Below, piece after piece: positions 1-10,649 of a stretch of DNA of 39,728 bases; position 1 is the first letter of the stretch; each line of letters begins with the position of its first letter. Under the pieces are notes generated by a model. It did no database searches, was not told the DNA's origin, and saw nothing but the letters and a program-made list of their open reading frames with translations. Location: positions 1-39,728 of the forward strand of contig NZ_CACMSM010000013.1 of assembly GCF_902616385.1 (NCBI RefSeq). Direction: 5' to 3'. The translations under genes and the position numbers were made by a program. Source of the DNA: an uncultured Prochlorococcus sp. (GTDB taxonomy: Bacteria > Cyanobacteriota > Cyanobacteriia > PCC-6307 > Cyanobiaceae).

Positions 1-144
1 TCTCTCAATCTTTATAGAAAAACTAAACCCGAAGATTTAATCTATCTAGATAGGCTTCCAGAAAAAAAAGAAAGTTTGTTTAAGAAAAATTTAAGTAGTT
101 TCGTTGAAGGTTTTAGTGATAGCAAATATCAAAGGGGATATTGA
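1..144 (+). CDS. C-terminal end of an unidentified protein (partial)
   Basis: Frame 1 is open from the left edge to a TGA at 142-144 and encodes about 47 residues ending in SDSKYQRGY. The composition is charged and Lys-rich with no membrane segment. The stop overlaps the ATG of ftsI as TGATG, the usual sign of translational coupling, so this fragment is probably the tail of a real gene in the same operon as ftsI. I do not recognise the family from this short piece. An untranslated leader of ftsI is the alternative, but 47 sense codons without a stop in such AT-rich DNA argues for coding. Confidence 0.55.
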   Translation, partial: SLNLYRKTKPEDLIYLDRLPEKKESLFKKNLSSFVEGFSDSKYQRGY

Positions 145-1895
145 TGAAAAAATACAAAAAAATTGTTCGTCTAATACCCCTTGATCAAAGAAGATTTAAA
201 TTTCTCTATATTTTTGGCTTACTATTAATTTTTTGTTTGTTTGGTAGGTTAGTTAAATTGCAAGTCTTTAACGCCTCTGATTTGCAAAGGAAAGCTAGAT
301 TAATACAGTCTTCTAAAACTAATGCCTTAAAAAAAAGGAGATCAATTGTTGATAGAAATAATAGACTAGTTGCTTACGATAAACCGCTCTATAAATTATG
401 GGCCCATCCAAAATATTTTAATTTTCCTGGTGATTCAATTAACAGAGTTCGCGGTATTGAAGAAGTTGTAGAAAAATTGTCACCTATCTTGGATATAAAT
501 GGTGAAATACTTTTGAGCAAATTTAATAATAAAATGAGTGGTATCAAGCTTTTGGATAAAATTTCTGAAGAAAAGGCTGGAAAGATTAAGAACCTTCAAA
601 TAAGCGGTATTGATTTATTTAAATATTCGCAGAGATATTATCCACAAGGGAAGCTTTACTCTAATCTTGTCGGTTTTGTTAATGATGAGAATATAGCTTC
701 AGCAGGTTTAGAGCTTCATTTAGATAATCAAATTAAAGTTTTTAATAAAAGTAATTTAATAAAAAGAGGAGGAGATGGAACTCCTTTACCGGATTATTCA
801 GCCCCAGGTGATTTTATTTCTGATTACAAAAGTTTAGGCCTAACTATAGATTCAAAATTACAGAAAGCTTCATTCAATGCATTATCAAAGCAAGTAAGCA
901 AATGGAATGCAAAGAGGGGATTTGCCATAGTTATGGATGTTAATAATGGTCGGATTCTCTCCTTGGTTACAGTCCCATCCTACGATCCAAATAAATTTTG
1001 GCAGTATGATTCTGGACTTTTTAGGGGTTGGTATTCTCAAGATTTATTTGAGCCTGGTTCAACTTTTAAACCTATTAATCTTGCCTTAGCTTTAGAAGAA
1101 AAAGTAATCCAGAAAGATGGAGTAGTCGAAGATATTGGGAAAATTAATGTTGGAGGATGGACAATTTCTAATTGGGATAAAAGAGGTAATGGATACATTG
1201 ACTATCCAAAAGTTTTGCAGGTTTCAAGTAATGTTGGGATGGTAAAAATAATGCAAAATTTAGACCCTACAATTTATTGGGATTGGCTAAAAAATTTAGG
1301 TATAAATAAAAATTTAGAGACTGACTTATTTGAATCAACTGCTGGCCAATTAAAGAATAAAGATTTATTTGTAAATCAATCAATTGAGCCTGCTGTCACT
1401 TCTTTTGGCAAAGGTTTCTCAATCTCGCCGCTTAAATTGCTTCAACTTCATGCGGCCCTGGCAAATGGTGGTTATGAAGTAACTCCACATGTAACCTCAA
1501 CTTTCAAAGAAAGAATAAATAAAAATCCAAAAAAACAATTTTTTTCACACGAAGTATCTAAAACTGTTCTTGAATGGATGGAGAGTGTAGTTGATGAAGG
1601 TAGTGGATCCGGAGTGAAAATCGAGGGTTATAGGATAGCGGGGAAAACGGGCACTTCCCAAAAAGCCTTAAATGGTTCCTATACAAGTAAAAAAGTTTGC
1701 AGTTTTGTGGCGACTTTACCAGTTAATGATCCTAAATATGCTGTCCTTGTAGTCGTTGATGAGCCATCTAAATCTTATGCATATGGTTCAACTGTCGCTG
1801 TACCAGTTGCTAAAGAAATTATCGAGAGCTTAATAGTAATTGAAAAAATACCTCCCAAGATTAAAGATCGTGGAATGATTGTTAAAAAACCCTAA
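144..1895 (+). CDS. ftsI: Penicillin-binding protein, septal peptidoglycan transpeptidase FtsI (PBP3)
   Basis: Cross-links peptidoglycan at the division septum; an inner-membrane protein with a periplasmic catalytic domain. The protein has a basic N-terminus, one membrane segment at about residues 20-40, a dimerisation domain to about residue 220, then the transpeptidase domain. The three penicillin-binding motifs are visible: SxxK as EPGSTFKP with Ser306 and Lys309, SxN as VSSNVG, and KTG as AGKTGTSQ at about residue 501. The length of 583 residues is normal for the family. An in-frame TTG lies one codon upstream at 141, but the GGGG at 134-137 is better spaced for the ATG at 144, which also overlaps the previous stop. 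Confidence 0.93.
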   Translation: MKKYKKIVRLIPLDQRRFKFLYIFGLLLIFCLFGRLVKLQVFNASDLQRKARLIQSSKTNALKKRRSIVDRNNRLVAYDKPLYKLWAHPKYFNFPGDSINRVRGIEEVVEKLSPILDINGEILLSKFNNKMSGIKLLDKISEEKAGKIKNLQISGIDLFKYSQRYYPQGKLYSNLVGFVNDENIASAGLELHLDNQIKVFNKSNLIKRGGDGTPLPDYSAPGDFISDYKSLGLTIDSKLQKASFNALSKQVSKWNAKRGFAIVMDVNNGRILSLVTVPSYDPNKFWQYDSGLFRGWYSQDLFEPGSTFKPINLALALEEKVIQKDGVVEDIGKINVGGWTISNWDKRGNGYIDYPKVLQVSSNVGMVKIMQNLDPTIYWDWLKNLGINKNLETDLFESTAGQLKNKDLFVNQSIEPAVTSFGKGFSISPLKLLQLHAALANGGYEVTPHVTSTFKERINKNPKKQFFSHEVSKTVLEWMESVVDEGSGSGVKIEGYRIAGKTGTSQKALNGSYTSKKVCSFVATLPVNDPKYAVLVVVDEPSKSYAYGSTVAVPVAKEIIESLIVIEKIPPKIKDRGMIVKKP

Positions 1896-1985
1896 AATTT
1901 TCCAATTTTATAAATATTTAGTTCATTATCTGATGATTTCATAAGAAATAAAAGCTAGTTTATGTATATATATGATTATCTAGAT

Positions 1986-2987
1986 ATGAAATCAATTTTA
2001 GAACAATTGTCCTCAATGACCGTTGTTGTTGCTGATACCGGAGATTTAGATTCGATAAAAAAATTTCAACCAAGGGACGCCACCACCAATCCATCGCTAA
2101 TACTTGCTGCTGCTAAGAACCCTTATTATGTGAAATTAATTGATAAAGCTTTAGAAAGTTCAGAAAATGCCATGCCCCAAGGATTCTCCGAAATTGAGTT
2201 AATTAAAGAAACTGTTGACCAAGTTTCAGTATTTTTTGGAAAGGAAATTTTGAAAATTATTTCAGGGCGCGTATCTACAGAAGTTGATGCAAGACTGAGC
2301 TTTGACACTGAAGCTACCGTGGAAAAAGCGAGAAAATTGATCAAACTTTACAAAAATTTTGGAATTGAAAAGGAAAGAATCTTGATTAAGATTGCCGCAA
2401 CTTGGGAGGGAATTAAGGCAGCTGAAATTTTGGAAAAAGAGGGCATTAAGTGCAACTTAACTTTACTTTTTAACTTTTGCCAAGCGGTAACTTGTGCCAA
2501 TGCAAAGATAACTCTAATTTCTCCTTTCGTTGGCCGTATATTAGATTGGCATAAAGCAAAAACTGGTAAAAATAGTTTTGTTGGTGCTGAAGACCCTGGT
2601 GTTATTTCGGTTACTCAAATATACAAGTATTTTAAAGAAAAGGGATTCAAGACAGAAGTAATGGGAGCGAGTTTTAGAAATCTTGATGAAATAAAAGAAT
2701 TAGCAGGTTGCGATCTTTTAACAATCGCACCAAAATTTCTTGAGGAACTGAAAAAAGAAAAAGGAGAGTTATTTAGAAAATTAGATGTAAGTACCCAAAT
2801 AAATAATTCTATCGACTACGAATTTGAAGAAAAAGATTTCAGATTAAGTATGTTAGAAGATCAAATGGCAAGTGAAAAACTTAGTGAAGGTATTACTGGA
2901 TTCAGTAAGGCTATAGAAGAATTGGAAGAGCTGCTACTAAAGAGATATTCAGAGATTAAAAATCATAAATTGATTTCTGCTAACTAA
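1986..2987 (+). CDS. talB: Transaldolase
   Basis: Transfers a dihydroxyacetone unit between sugar phosphates in the cytosolic pentose phosphate pathway. The N-terminal [20 protein letters not shown] followed by [10 protein letters not shown] is the classical TalB signature. The Schiff-base lysine is in [16 protein letters not shown], and NLTLLF and GRILDW are also typical. An ATG at 1962 would add eight residues (MYIYDYLD), but homologues begin at the [10 protein letters not shown] position, so the ATG at 1986 (333 residues) is preferred. It is separated from ftsI by about 90 AT-rich bases and converges with the reductase-like gene on the other strand. Confidence 0.93.
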   Translation: MKSILEQLSSMTVVVADTGDLDSIKKFQPRDATTNPSLILAAAKNPYYVKLIDKALESSENAMPQGFSEIELIKETVDQVSVFFGKEILKIISGRVSTEVDARLSFDTEATVEKARKLIKLYKNFGIEKERILIKIAATWEGIKAAEILEKEGIKCNLTLLFNFCQAVTCANAKITLISPFVGRILDWHKAKTGKNSFVGAEDPGVISVTQIYKYFKEKGFKTEVMGASFRNLDEIKELAGCDLLTIAPKFLEELKKEKGELFRKLDVSTQINNSIDYEFEEKDFRLSMLEDQMASEKLSEGITGFSKAIEELEELLLKRYSEIKNHKLISAN

Positions 2988-3011
2988 ATTTAAGTTTGAA
3001 TTGAAAAAGAA

Positions 3012-4145
3012 TTAAGTCCCACTTTTTGTTAAAAGCCTTCTGATAACTCTTTTTGCAATATCTTCATAACTCATTTCTCCTGATAATATTTGAGCAATAC
3101 GTTTAGGTGCGGTTTTTCTTTTGACACCTAATTGATATCCAGTTCTGGGAAATCTATAAAATACCTGGGCTATTCTTCTCCCCCAAGCCATTGAGTTCCC
3201 CCAAATGTTGTTAATTTTTTTTGTATAAAGATTTAAATCATCGACTTTTCCTGAAAGGGACTGATCTATGTATTCTGCAGCATAAAAACTGCTAATTAAA
3301 GCTGGTCTAATTCCTTCAGCTAAAAATGGATCACATAGAGATGCGGCATCTCCAACCGCTAAAACTTTGTCACCATTAATTGAGTGGAAGCCATTCCATA
3401 TTCTCAGTTTCTTAATAATTGTTTTATGAGGAAAATCATCAAAACCGAAGCTTCTGATTACTTGTTTATTTATAGCCTGATTTTCTAAAGGACCATTATT
3501 TATAAAAGTACCTAAACCAATATTTAAGCTTTCTCTAAGGGGGAATGCCCATGCAAAGCCATATTTTATAAATCCAAACTCAAATCTAACTGAATCTTTA
3601 GGTATTTCACCTAAGCCTTTTAATCTTAATGAGAGTGTGTTTGCAAATTTCGGTCTTCTTGGCCCTAAATTGAAATAACTCGCCCACATGGATTGGGACC
3701 CATCTGCAATTACAAGAAATTCTGTAATATATCTTTTTTTGTTATTGCAAGTAATTTCCCATTTATCATTTTTTTTTATGATTTTTTCTATCAATAATGG
3801 TCTCATTATCTGAGCTCCATTACTCAAGGATTCATCAAGTAATAATTGATCTAGTTTTTCTCTTTTAACAATCCAAAATGGGGATTCACCAGTCAGATCA
3901 GCAGTTACATTATCGGCAGCCTTCCATCTGAATTCAACATTCTTAATTTTTGATTCTATGCAATCTTCAATATTTAAAGGAAGAAATCTTTGCATTGAAG
4001 ATGCCATCCCCCCTGCACATGATTTGTAATCTTGGGATTTTTCTTTTTCAATAATTAAAACTGAATATCCTTTCTTTGATAGGTTAAGGGCGGCGGAAGA
4101 TCCTGATAAACCTCCACCAATTATTACAACGTCAAATCCTATCAA
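3012..4145 (-). CDS. Geranylgeranyl reductase family FAD-dependent oxidoreductase
   Basis: A flavoprotein of the ChlP/geranylgeranyl reductase superfamily, which hydrogenates isoprenoid chains. The FAD-binding dinucleotide fold is at the N-terminus ([17 protein letters not shown], then the acidic strand end IEKE). A CAGGM motif follows, and the second FAD motif is near residue 265 ([20 protein letters not shown]). It has 377 residues, shorter than typical cyanobacterial ChlP (about 400-450), so it is probably a ChlP paralogue; substrate unknown. Its ATG overlaps the frr stop as ATGA, so the two are translationally coupled at the end of a pyrH-frr run. Confidence 0.82.
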   Translation of the reverse strand: MIGFDVVIIGGGLSGSSAALNLSKKGYSVLIIEKEKSQDYKSCAGGMASSMQRFLPLNIEDCIESKIKNVEFRWKAADNVTADLTGESPFWIVKREKLDQLLLDESLSNGAQIMRPLLIEKIIKKNDKWEITCNNKKRYITEFLVIADGSQSMWASYFNLGPRRPKFANTLSLRLKGLGEIPKDSVRFEFGFIKYGFAWAFPLRESLNIGLGTFINNGPLENQAINKQVIRSFGFDDFPHKTIIKKLRIWNGFHSINGDKVLAVGDAASLCDPFLAEGIRPALISSFYAAEYIDQSLSGKVDDLNLYTKKINNIWGNSMAWGRRIAQVFYRFPRTGYQLGVKRKTAPKRIAQILSGEMSYEDIAKRVIRRLLTKSGT

Positions 4146-4690
4146 ACTTTCAGAATTTCCTTCTCTTTTTCAGATAATTTAGTTTCTATTAAAGCAATAT
4201 ATTTATCAGTAATTTTCTGAATTTCAGATTGATTATCTCTCGATTCATCAATAGAAATAAGGCCATCTTTTTCGTCTTTTTTTTCTTTATCAACAGCATC
4301 TCTTCTGATATTTCTCAAAGCTACTTTTCCTTCCTCTGCATATTTAGAGGCTAATTTACAAAATTCTTTTCTTCTTTCTTCTGTTAAAGGAGGAACATTT
4401 ATTCTTATTACTTTCCCATCATTATTTGGGGTAATACCTAAATCACTCATAGAAATAGATTTCTCTATAGCTTGTAAACATGAAATATCGAAAGGTTGTA
4501 TTGAAATTGTTTGCGAATCAACAGTGCTTATAGTGGCAAGCGATTTGATTGGTGTTTCTGCTCCATAGTACTCAACACTTACTCTGTCTAACAAGGAAGC
4601 ATTAGCTCTGCCTGTTCTTATTGTATTAAAGTTTCTTTGTGTGGCTTCAATACTTTTATTCATATTTTCTTGAATTTCTTTTTCTTTCAT
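4142..4690 (-). CDS. frr: Ribosome recycling factor
   Basis: Splits post-termination 70S ribosomes together with EF-G. The 182-residue length and the domain I helices match the family. Diagnostic stretches are [20 protein letters not shown] near the N-terminus, [15 protein letters not shown] in the middle and [10 protein letters not shown] near residue 130. It lies 22 bases downstream of pyrH, the order found across bacteria, and overlaps the next gene by four bases. Confidence 0.96.
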   Translation of the reverse strand: MKEKEIQENMNKSIEATQRNFNTIRTGRANASLLDRVSVEYYGAETPIKSLATISTVDSQTISIQPFDISCLQAIEKSISMSDLGITPNNDGKVIRINVPPLTEERRKEFCKLASKYAEEGKVALRNIRRDAVDKEKKDEKDGLISIDESRDNQSEIQKITDKYIALIETKLSEKEKEILKV

Positions 4691-4712
4691 AATTAAAAAA
4701 ATTAAATGATCA

Positions 4713-5417
4713 TTAACTAATTAAAGAGCCTATTTGCTCACCAGCAACAGCCTTGGAAATATTTCCTTTTTTGAATATATCAAAAACCATAATTGGGATA
4801 TTATTATCTTTGCAAAGTGCAATTGCAGTACTATCCATTACTGCAATTTCATCACTAAGAACTTGTTGATAACTGAGAGCTGGATATTTTATTGCATCTT
4901 TAAATTGATTAGGATCACGATCGTATACTCCATCAACTTTAGTAGCCTTCATAACAACTTCAGCGTTTATCTCTGCTGCCCTCAAAGCTGCCGTAGTGTC
5001 AGTTGTAAAAAATGGATTTCCGCATCCACCACCGAAGACTACAACTCTACCTTTTTCTAGGTGCCTCATGGCTCTTCTTCTGATATAGGGTTCGGCAATT
5101 TCCTGCATTTCGATTGCTGTTTGCACTCTGGTGGCAACTCCTACTCTCTCAAGACCATCTTGAAGTGAAATCGCGTTCATTACTGTTGCTAGCATCCCTA
5201 CATAATCAGCAGTCGCGCGATCCATTCCGTCTGCAGATCCTTTAAGCCCCCTAAAAATGTTTCCACCGCCAACAACTATTGCAAGTTGTACTTTATTTTC
5301 GACTACTTTTGAAACATCCTCTGCAATTGACTGAACTATAGCTGGATCGATACCATAAGGTTTTTCACCCATTAGTGCTTCACCACTAAGTTTTAAGAGA
5401 ACTCTTTTGTAAGTCAT
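4713..5417 (-). CDS. pyrH: Uridylate (UMP) kinase
   Basis: Phosphorylates UMP to UDP, a cytosolic hexameric amino-acid-kinase-fold enzyme specific to bacteria. Visible motifs are KLSGEALMG at the N-terminus, [10 protein letters not shown] near residue 50 and [20 protein letters not shown] around residues 128-147. The DGVYDRDPN segment follows. At 234 residues it is the usual size. The 127 bases upstream, between it and cobO, hold no further gene and presumably carry its promoter. Confidence 0.96.
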   Translation of the reverse strand: MTYKRVLLKLSGEALMGEKPYGIDPAIVQSIAEDVSKVVENKVQLAIVVGGGNIFRGLKGSADGMDRATADYVGMLATVMNAISLQDGLERVGVATRVQTAIEMQEIAEPYIRRRAMRHLEKGRVVVFGGGCGNPFFTTDTTAALRAAEINAEVVMKATKVDGVYDRDPNQFKDAIKYPALSYQQVLSDEIAVMDSTAIALCKDNNIPIMVFDIFKKGNISKAVAGEQIGSLIS

Positions 5418-5544
5418 TCAATAATTGTACTTTTAAGACCTTAGCAAGTAAATGTGCCAAAATTATTTTTTGTTCTGATATTGCTTGCGTCTTTAAACAT
5501 TTCTAAACCTGCCTACATGAAATTCAAATAAAAATTTACTTCAA

Positions 5545-6237
5545 CTAAAATTCAATACACTTTTGTGCTTTTATTCCTTGTTCTCTAAAAGGATGTCTTA
5601 TTAGTTTCATTTCTGTAACTAGATCAGCGTAATTAAGTATTAAATCAGATGCTCCCCTTCCAGTTAAAACAATATGATTTTCTCTTTTATTTAAGCTTTT
5701 TAAAAAAGTGATTATTTCTTCAGGTGCAAGATAACCAAGTTTTGTCGCAATATTAATTTCATCAAGAATGATAAGTTTATAAGATTTGTTTTGTATAAAA
5801 TTTTTGGCTAGTTGCCACGCCTCTTGAACTAATTGTTCATCTCTTATTCTGTCTTGTGTTTCCCAAGTAAAACCTTCTCCTAATGAATGCCAAGATATGT
5901 TTGAAGACAAATTTTTAAGTGCTTTTTCTTCTCCAGTGGTCCAGCCTCCTTTTATAAATTGAATGATTGCTACTTTATATCCATGCCCTATCGTTCTTAA
6001 AGCCATACCTAGAGCAGCAGTCGTTTTGCCCTTGCCATTCCCCGTAAAAACAATCAATAATCCTTTTTTTGTTTTTCTAATTTGAAGTCTCTCGGCTTGA
6101 ATATCTTTTCTTTTCTGCATTCTTTTTTTATATAAGATCTCATCACTCTCTGGTGATAGTTTGCCTCCCATTCCTAGCTTATTTGCTTGATTATCGAGGT
6201 TGAATATTTTCTCGGAAGATAAAGGTTTTTCCTGCAT
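5545..6237 (-). CDS. cobO: Cob(I)yrinic acid a,c-diamide adenosyltransferase
   Basis: Transfers the adenosyl group of ATP to cob(I)alamin precursors in coenzyme B12 synthesis; marine picocyanobacteria make pseudocobalamin. The P-loop is VFTGNGKGKTTAALGMAL near residues 63-80, with VAIIQFIKGGW and the Walker-B-like LIILDEINIA following. The 230-residue length includes a basic N-terminal extension typical of cyanobacterial CobO. It lies 35 bases after the recombinase gene on the same strand, with no evident functional link between the two. Confidence 0.92.
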   Translation of the reverse strand: MQEKPLSSEKIFNLDNQANKLGMGGKLSPESDEILYKKRMQKRKDIQAERLQIRKTKKGLLIVFTGNGKGKTTAALGMALRTIGHGYKVAIIQFIKGGWTTGEEKALKNLSSNISWHSLGEGFTWETQDRIRDEQLVQEAWQLAKNFIQNKSYKLIILDEINIATKLGYLAPEEIITFLKSLNKRENHIVLTGRGASDLILNYADLVTEMKLIRHPFREQGIKAQKCIEF

Positions 6238-6272
6238 ATAACTCTAATTTTTTATTTTATAATTATAGTTCT

Positions 6273-7445
6273 TTAAGTATTTTTAGCCCTCTTAACCTTT
6301 AAAAGTGCATTATTAACTGCCTGTTGTTGATCTCTTTTAGTAATCCAGTGGTGATAAGTTTGAGTATGAAGACTCACTGAATGTCCCATCATTCTTGCAG
6401 CAACAGTATCCGGTAAATCATAAAAAATTGTTCTCACCGCCCATGCATGCCTGAGGTCATAAGGTTTTATTTGTAAAGAGTAACGTTTAAACTGGTCTGT
6501 AATTTTTTTTCCAATATTCTGTAAGGTTGTGATTTTAAGGTCTCTATTAATATTTGGTAGTAATTCTGGATTTTTACCAAGTTTTAATAATTCGAATTTT
6601 TCTACCCATTCAGGATGGAATGGCCAGACTTGATGTTCCCCAGTTTTAGTCGTAGGTAAAACTCTAATAATTTTGTCTCCGAAATTAGTTAGAGAACTTA
6701 AATCACAAAAAAATACTTCATGATTCCTTAATCCATAGGTAGCCATTAAACCAAAAACAAATTTCCATGATTTGTTTGGTATTGTCTCCCAAAGCTTTTC
6801 TATTAACTCGTCTTTCGGGAGATCCCTAAATCCTGCTTTGTTCAGACCATATCCTTTGGAATTTAATTTCCAATCTTCTGGTAATTTCATGTCCAAAAAC
6901 TTAGCTAAAACGCTTAGAGAAGTCCCACATTGTTTTCTACTCCTGCTACCTTCCTTATAACTCTCAAGAGTTTTTTGAAATATTTTTTCTAAAGCTAAAT
7001 CTTCATAATCATTGTAAATATTTAGGATTCTTTTCATATACGGTTTGTAAGAACTTCTCCAGGTAGTTTTTCTGGTACTGGTTCGAAAATAACTTTTGTT
7101 TTCTTTAAAAAAAAATTCCTCAAATTGACTTAATCTATTTTGGAATTCAAAAACATCATTTAGTTGCTTTTTGTGGGGTGTTGTTACTTTCCAATTAATC
7201 CAATCAAATTGATTCAATTCCAATTGTAAATTGATTAATTGTAATTTTTTTTTGGCTTCCTCTAATCCAGAAATATCAGCCTTTAAACCGAGAGATATTC
7301 TTTGAATTTTAAAGTTATCTTTATCTTCTTTGGTGGGTAGTGAACCACGAATATTTAATTTTTCTCCTCTTTTCTCAATTTTAAGCTTGCTGCCTTGAGT
7401 AGCAAATTTATCATTGACATTATTAATTTCCTGAATTACGTTCAT
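6273..7445 (-). CDS. Tyrosine recombinase / phage-integrase-family protein
   Basis: A 390-residue protein with a C-terminal tyrosine recombinase domain. The catalytic set can be read as Arg240 (TYGLRNHEV), Lys267 (TTKTGEH), Arg332-His333 (YDLRHAWAVR), His355 (MMGHSVSLH) and nucleophile Tyr364 (QTYHHW). The first histidine of the HxxR box is a tyrosine, a known variant. Residues 1-200 hold the basic, Lys-rich arm and core-binding region. No second phage gene, tRNA or flanking attachment repeat was seen, and base composition matches the neighbours. It is therefore probably a long-resident chromosomal gene rather than a recent prophage; its target is unknown. Confidence 0.85.
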   Translation of the reverse strand: MNVIQEINNVNDKFATQGSKLKIEKRGEKLNIRGSLPTKEDKDNFKIQRISLGLKADISGLEEAKKKLQLINLQLELNQFDWINWKVTTPHKKQLNDVFEFQNRLSQFEEFFFKENKSYFRTSTRKTTWRSSYKPYMKRILNIYNDYEDLALEKIFQKTLESYKEGSRSRKQCGTSLSVLAKFLDMKLPEDWKLNSKGYGLNKAGFRDLPKDELIEKLWETIPNKSWKFVFGLMATYGLRNHEVFFCDLSSLTNFGDKIIRVLPTTKTGEHQVWPFHPEWVEKFELLKLGKNPELLPNINRDLKITTLQNIGKKITDQFKRYSLQIKPYDLRHAWAVRTIFYDLPDTVAARMMGHSVSLHTQTYHHWITKRDQQQAVNNALLKVKRAKNT

Positions 7446-7510
7446 TTACTTATATAATTGTCCATATAATGACGTTTTTAATGTTGATTTTCAATCTCCA
7501 TAAATTTTAA

Positions 7511-8686
7511 ATGGATAAAATTGGCGTCTTACTAATGAATTTAGGAGGGCCTGAACGCATTACTGATGTAGGCCCGTTCTTATACAATCTTTTTTCTGAT
7601 CCAGAAATAATTAGAACCCCTTTTCCTATTTTTCAAAAGCCACTGGCTTGGTTAATTAGTACGCTTAGGAGTACGACTTCACAACAAGCATACCTTTCTA
7701 TTGGTGGTGGTTCACCTATCAGAAGGATAACTGAACAACAAGCAAGAGAATTGCAATCTAAATTAAGGGACAAAGGATTTAATGCTACTACCTATATCGC
7801 TATGAGGTATTGGCATCCTTTTACCGAATCAGCTATCGCTGATATGAAAGCAGATGGTATAGATCAAGTTGTTGTAATACCTTTGTATCCACATTTTTCT
7901 ATAAGTACTAGTGGTTCGAGCTTTAGGGAATTAAAAAAATTGCGAGATTCTGATCAAGAATTTAAGAAGATTCCAATGAGGTGTGTCAGGAGTTGGTTTA
8001 GTCAATCAGGTTATTTAAAATCAATGGTTGAATTAATTTCTGAACAAATTTCACTTTGTGAATTGCCTTCAAAAGCACATATATTTTTTACTGCCCATGG
8101 AGTTCCTAAGAGTTACGTAGAGGAAGCTGGAGACCCTTATAAACAACAAATAGAAGATTGTTCTCTATTAATAATAAATGAGCTGGAAAAATGTTTAGGG
8201 CATAGTAACCCGTATACACTTTCTTATCAAAGTAGAGTTGGTCCTGTTGAATGGTTGAAGCCCTATACAGAAGAAGTTTTAGCTGATCTTGGAAAGTTAA
8301 ATGTTAATGATCTGATTGTGGTTCCCATAAGTTTTGTTGGAGAGCATATCGAAACATTGCAAGAAATTGATATTGAATATAAAGAAATTGCTGAAGATGC
8401 TGGTATTAAAAACTTTCGTAGAGTTAAGGCTCTAAATACTCATCCTACTTTTATTGAAGGTCTTAGTGATCTTGTGATTTCCTGCTTGGAAGGGCCTATA
8501 GTTAATATAGAGGAGGCTTCTAAGTTGCCTGAAAAGGTTAAACTTTATCCTCAAGAGAAATGGCAATGGGGTTGGAATAATAGTTCAGAGGTGTGGAACG
8601 GAAGGGTTGCAATGATTATTTTTCTTTTCCTTTTTATTGAACTTATTTCAGGCTCTGGACCTCTACATAAATTGGGAATTTTATAA
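7511..8686 (+). CDS. hemH: Ferrochelatase with C-terminal chlorophyll-binding-like helix
   Basis: Inserts Fe2+ into protoporphyrin IX, the last step of heme synthesis. It starts [15 protein letters not shown]. The iron-site histidine is in [12 protein letters not shown] and the conserved glutamate in [14 protein letters not shown]. Of the 391 residues about 320 form the catalytic core. The tail, at about residues 355-391, contains [18 protein letters not shown], a membrane helix with the NGR-A signature of the LHC/high-light-inducible family. That fusion is typical of cyanobacterial and plastid type II ferrochelatase and would place the enzyme at the thylakoid. Two TATAAT sequences lie in the 65-base gap upstream. 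Confidence 0.96.
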   Translation: MDKIGVLLMNLGGPERITDVGPFLYNLFSDPEIIRTPFPIFQKPLAWLISTLRSTTSQQAYLSIGGGSPIRRITEQQARELQSKLRDKGFNATTYIAMRYWHPFTESAIADMKADGIDQVVVIPLYPHFSISTSGSSFRELKKLRDSDQEFKKIPMRCVRSWFSQSGYLKSMVELISEQISLCELPSKAHIFFTAHGVPKSYVEEAGDPYKQQIEDCSLLIINELEKCLGHSNPYTLSYQSRVGPVEWLKPYTEEVLADLGKLNVNDLIVVPISFVGEHIETLQEIDIEYKEIAEDAGIKNFRRVKALNTHPTFIEGLSDLVISCLEGPIVNIEEASKLPEKVKLYPQEKWQWGWNNSSEVWNGRVAMIIFLFLFIELISGSGPLHKLGIL

Positions 8687-8821
8687 AGAATACTTGATAT
8701 TTATTTGAAAATTTTAACTTTATTGAAAGATTTGTTAAATATATTTCTGACATTACATTTCTAAATGAGGCAAAAGTATTTAATTAAGTTTAATATTTAG
8801 AGTAAATATTGAATTTCTTTA

Positions 8822-10585
8822 GTGACTCTTACTTCGAGATCCTTTTCAAAGGGTAGTTCAAATCATGAAAATCCAGTTTGGATAACTGGTGCAGATGCAC
8901 TAATGGATTCTTTAAAAATTCATGGGGTAAAAGTTATATTTGGATATCCTGGGGGAGCCATACTGCCAATATATGATGCTGTTCATAAGGCAGAACAGGA
9001 TGGTTGGTTAAAGCATTTTATGGTAAGGCATGAACAAGGTGGTTCCCATGCCGCTGATGGATATGCAAGATCTACTGGTGAAGTAGGAGTATGTTTTGGG
9101 ACTTCAGGTCCAGGGGCAACAAATTTGGTAACTGGAATTGCAACTGCTCAAATGGATTCAGTTCCCCTAGTTGTAGTTACAGGTCAAGTCCCAAGACCTG
9201 CTATAGGAACAGACGCTTTTCAAGAAACTGATATTTTTGGTATAACACTTCCAATAGTGAAACATTCATGGGTAATAAGAGATCCTTCAGATATCGCGAA
9301 AGTAGTTTCTGAAGCTTTTTTTATAGCCTCATCTGGAAGGCCTGGCCCTGTTTTAATTGATATTCCCAAAGATGTAGGTCAAGAGTTCTTTAATTACCAA
9401 AGAGTCTTGCCTGGTGAAATTATTCCTAAAGGATTTAAAAGGAATGGAGAAATAAATGATTGCGATATCAATAAAGCAATTAAATTAATACAGGATTCTC
9501 AAAGACCTCTTCTATACGTTGGAGGTGGGGCAATATCTTCAGGGGCTCATGATGAAATAAAAACTTTGGCAAAAAATTATCAAATACCAGTTACCACAAC
9601 ATTAATGGGGAAGGGTGCTTTTGATGAAAAAGATAATTTATCAGTAGGGATGTTAGGAATGCATGGAACTGCTTACGCAAATTTCGCTGTTACAGAATGC
9701 GATCTTTTAATTGCTATTGGAGCTAGATTCGATGATAGGGTGACAGGAAAATTAGATACTTTTGCGCCTAATGCAAAGGTGATTCATATAGATATCGACC
9801 CAGCAGAAGTTAATAAAAATAGACGTGTAGATGTCGCAATTGTTTCTGATGTTTCAAAAGCTGTTCTCAAAATTAATGAACAATCTCTAAAAAATAAATT
9901 TACTTGTCAGACGAAAAACTGGTTAGAAAAAATTGATTTTTGGAAAAATAAACACCCTTTATATGACCCGCCTAAAGAAGGAGAAATTTATCCTCAGGAG
10001 GTTCTTTTAAAAGTAAGGGAACTTTCACCAGAAGCTTATATAACTACAGATGTAGGACAACATCAAATGTGGGCTGCTCAATATCTTAGGAATTCTCCAA
10101 GAAAATGGATTAGTAGTGCAGGCTTAGGAACTATGGGTTTTGGATTGCCAGCGGCAATTGGAGTAAAAGCAGCCTTACCTAATTCAGATGTAATTTGTAT
10201 TGCAGGAGATGCAAGTGTCTTAATGAATATTCAAGAATTAGGTACTTTATCTCAATATGGTCTAAAGGTGAAATTGATTATTATTAATAATCGCTGGCAA
10301 GGGATGGTAAGACAATGGCAGGAAAGTTTCTATGATGAAAGATATTCCTCATCTGATATGAGTTGTGGTGAACCTGATTTTGTAAAACTTGCTGAGTCTT
10401 TTGGAGTTAAAGGATACTTAATTTCTGATAGAAAACAATTACAGAATGAATTAAAAAATGCGCTTGATCATGACGGCCCTGCCTTGATTAATATCCTTGT
10501 CAGAAGAGGTGAAAATTGTTATCCAATGGTTCCTCCTGGTAAAAGTAATGCGCAAATGGTTGGCTATGTTAATTGTGAAGACTAA
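8822..10585 (+). CDS. ilvB: Acetolactate synthase large (catalytic) subunit
   Basis: Condenses pyruvate with pyruvate or 2-oxobutyrate in branched-chain amino acid synthesis, using thiamine diphosphate, FAD and Mg2+. The N-terminal [17 protein letters not shown] and [14 protein letters not shown] carry the catalytic glutamate region. The [15 protein letters not shown] to IIINN segment near residues 470-500 is the ThDP-Mg motif. The protein is 587 residues, normal for the family. The start is a GTG at 8822 without a clear ribosome binding site and gives a 17-residue extension before ITGADALMD. No small subunit (ilvN) is adjacent. Confidence 0.95.
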   Translation: MTLTSRSFSKGSSNHENPVWITGADALMDSLKIHGVKVIFGYPGGAILPIYDAVHKAEQDGWLKHFMVRHEQGGSHAADGYARSTGEVGVCFGTSGPGATNLVTGIATAQMDSVPLVVVTGQVPRPAIGTDAFQETDIFGITLPIVKHSWVIRDPSDIAKVVSEAFFIASSGRPGPVLIDIPKDVGQEFFNYQRVLPGEIIPKGFKRNGEINDCDINKAIKLIQDSQRPLLYVGGGAISSGAHDEIKTLAKNYQIPVTTTLMGKGAFDEKDNLSVGMLGMHGTAYANFAVTECDLLIAIGARFDDRVTGKLDTFAPNAKVIHIDIDPAEVNKNRRVDVAIVSDVSKAVLKINEQSLKNKFTCQTKNWLEKIDFWKNKHPLYDPPKEGEIYPQEVLLKVRELSPEAYITTDVGQHQMWAAQYLRNSPRKWISSAGLGTMGFGLPAAIGVKAALPNSDVICIAGDASVLMNIQELGTLSQYGLKVKLIIINNRWQGMVRQWQESFYDERYSSSDMSCGEPDFVKLAESFGVKGYLISDRKQLQNELKNALDHDGPALINILVRRGENCYPMVPPGKSNAQMVGYVNCED

Positions 10586-10649
10586 TTTTTCAATGCGTCA
10601 TTTTAAAAAATTAACTTTAAGATAATTTAAAAACTTAGAAATTTCTGAA

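Noticed and set aside
4734-5060. A 108-codon plus-strand frame
   Set aside because: It lies fully antisense to pyrH, whose protein is unambiguous.
6238-7510. Integrated phage or genomic island around the recombinase
   Set aside because: No other phage gene, tRNA, attachment repeat or composition shift is seen; neighbours are housekeeping genes.
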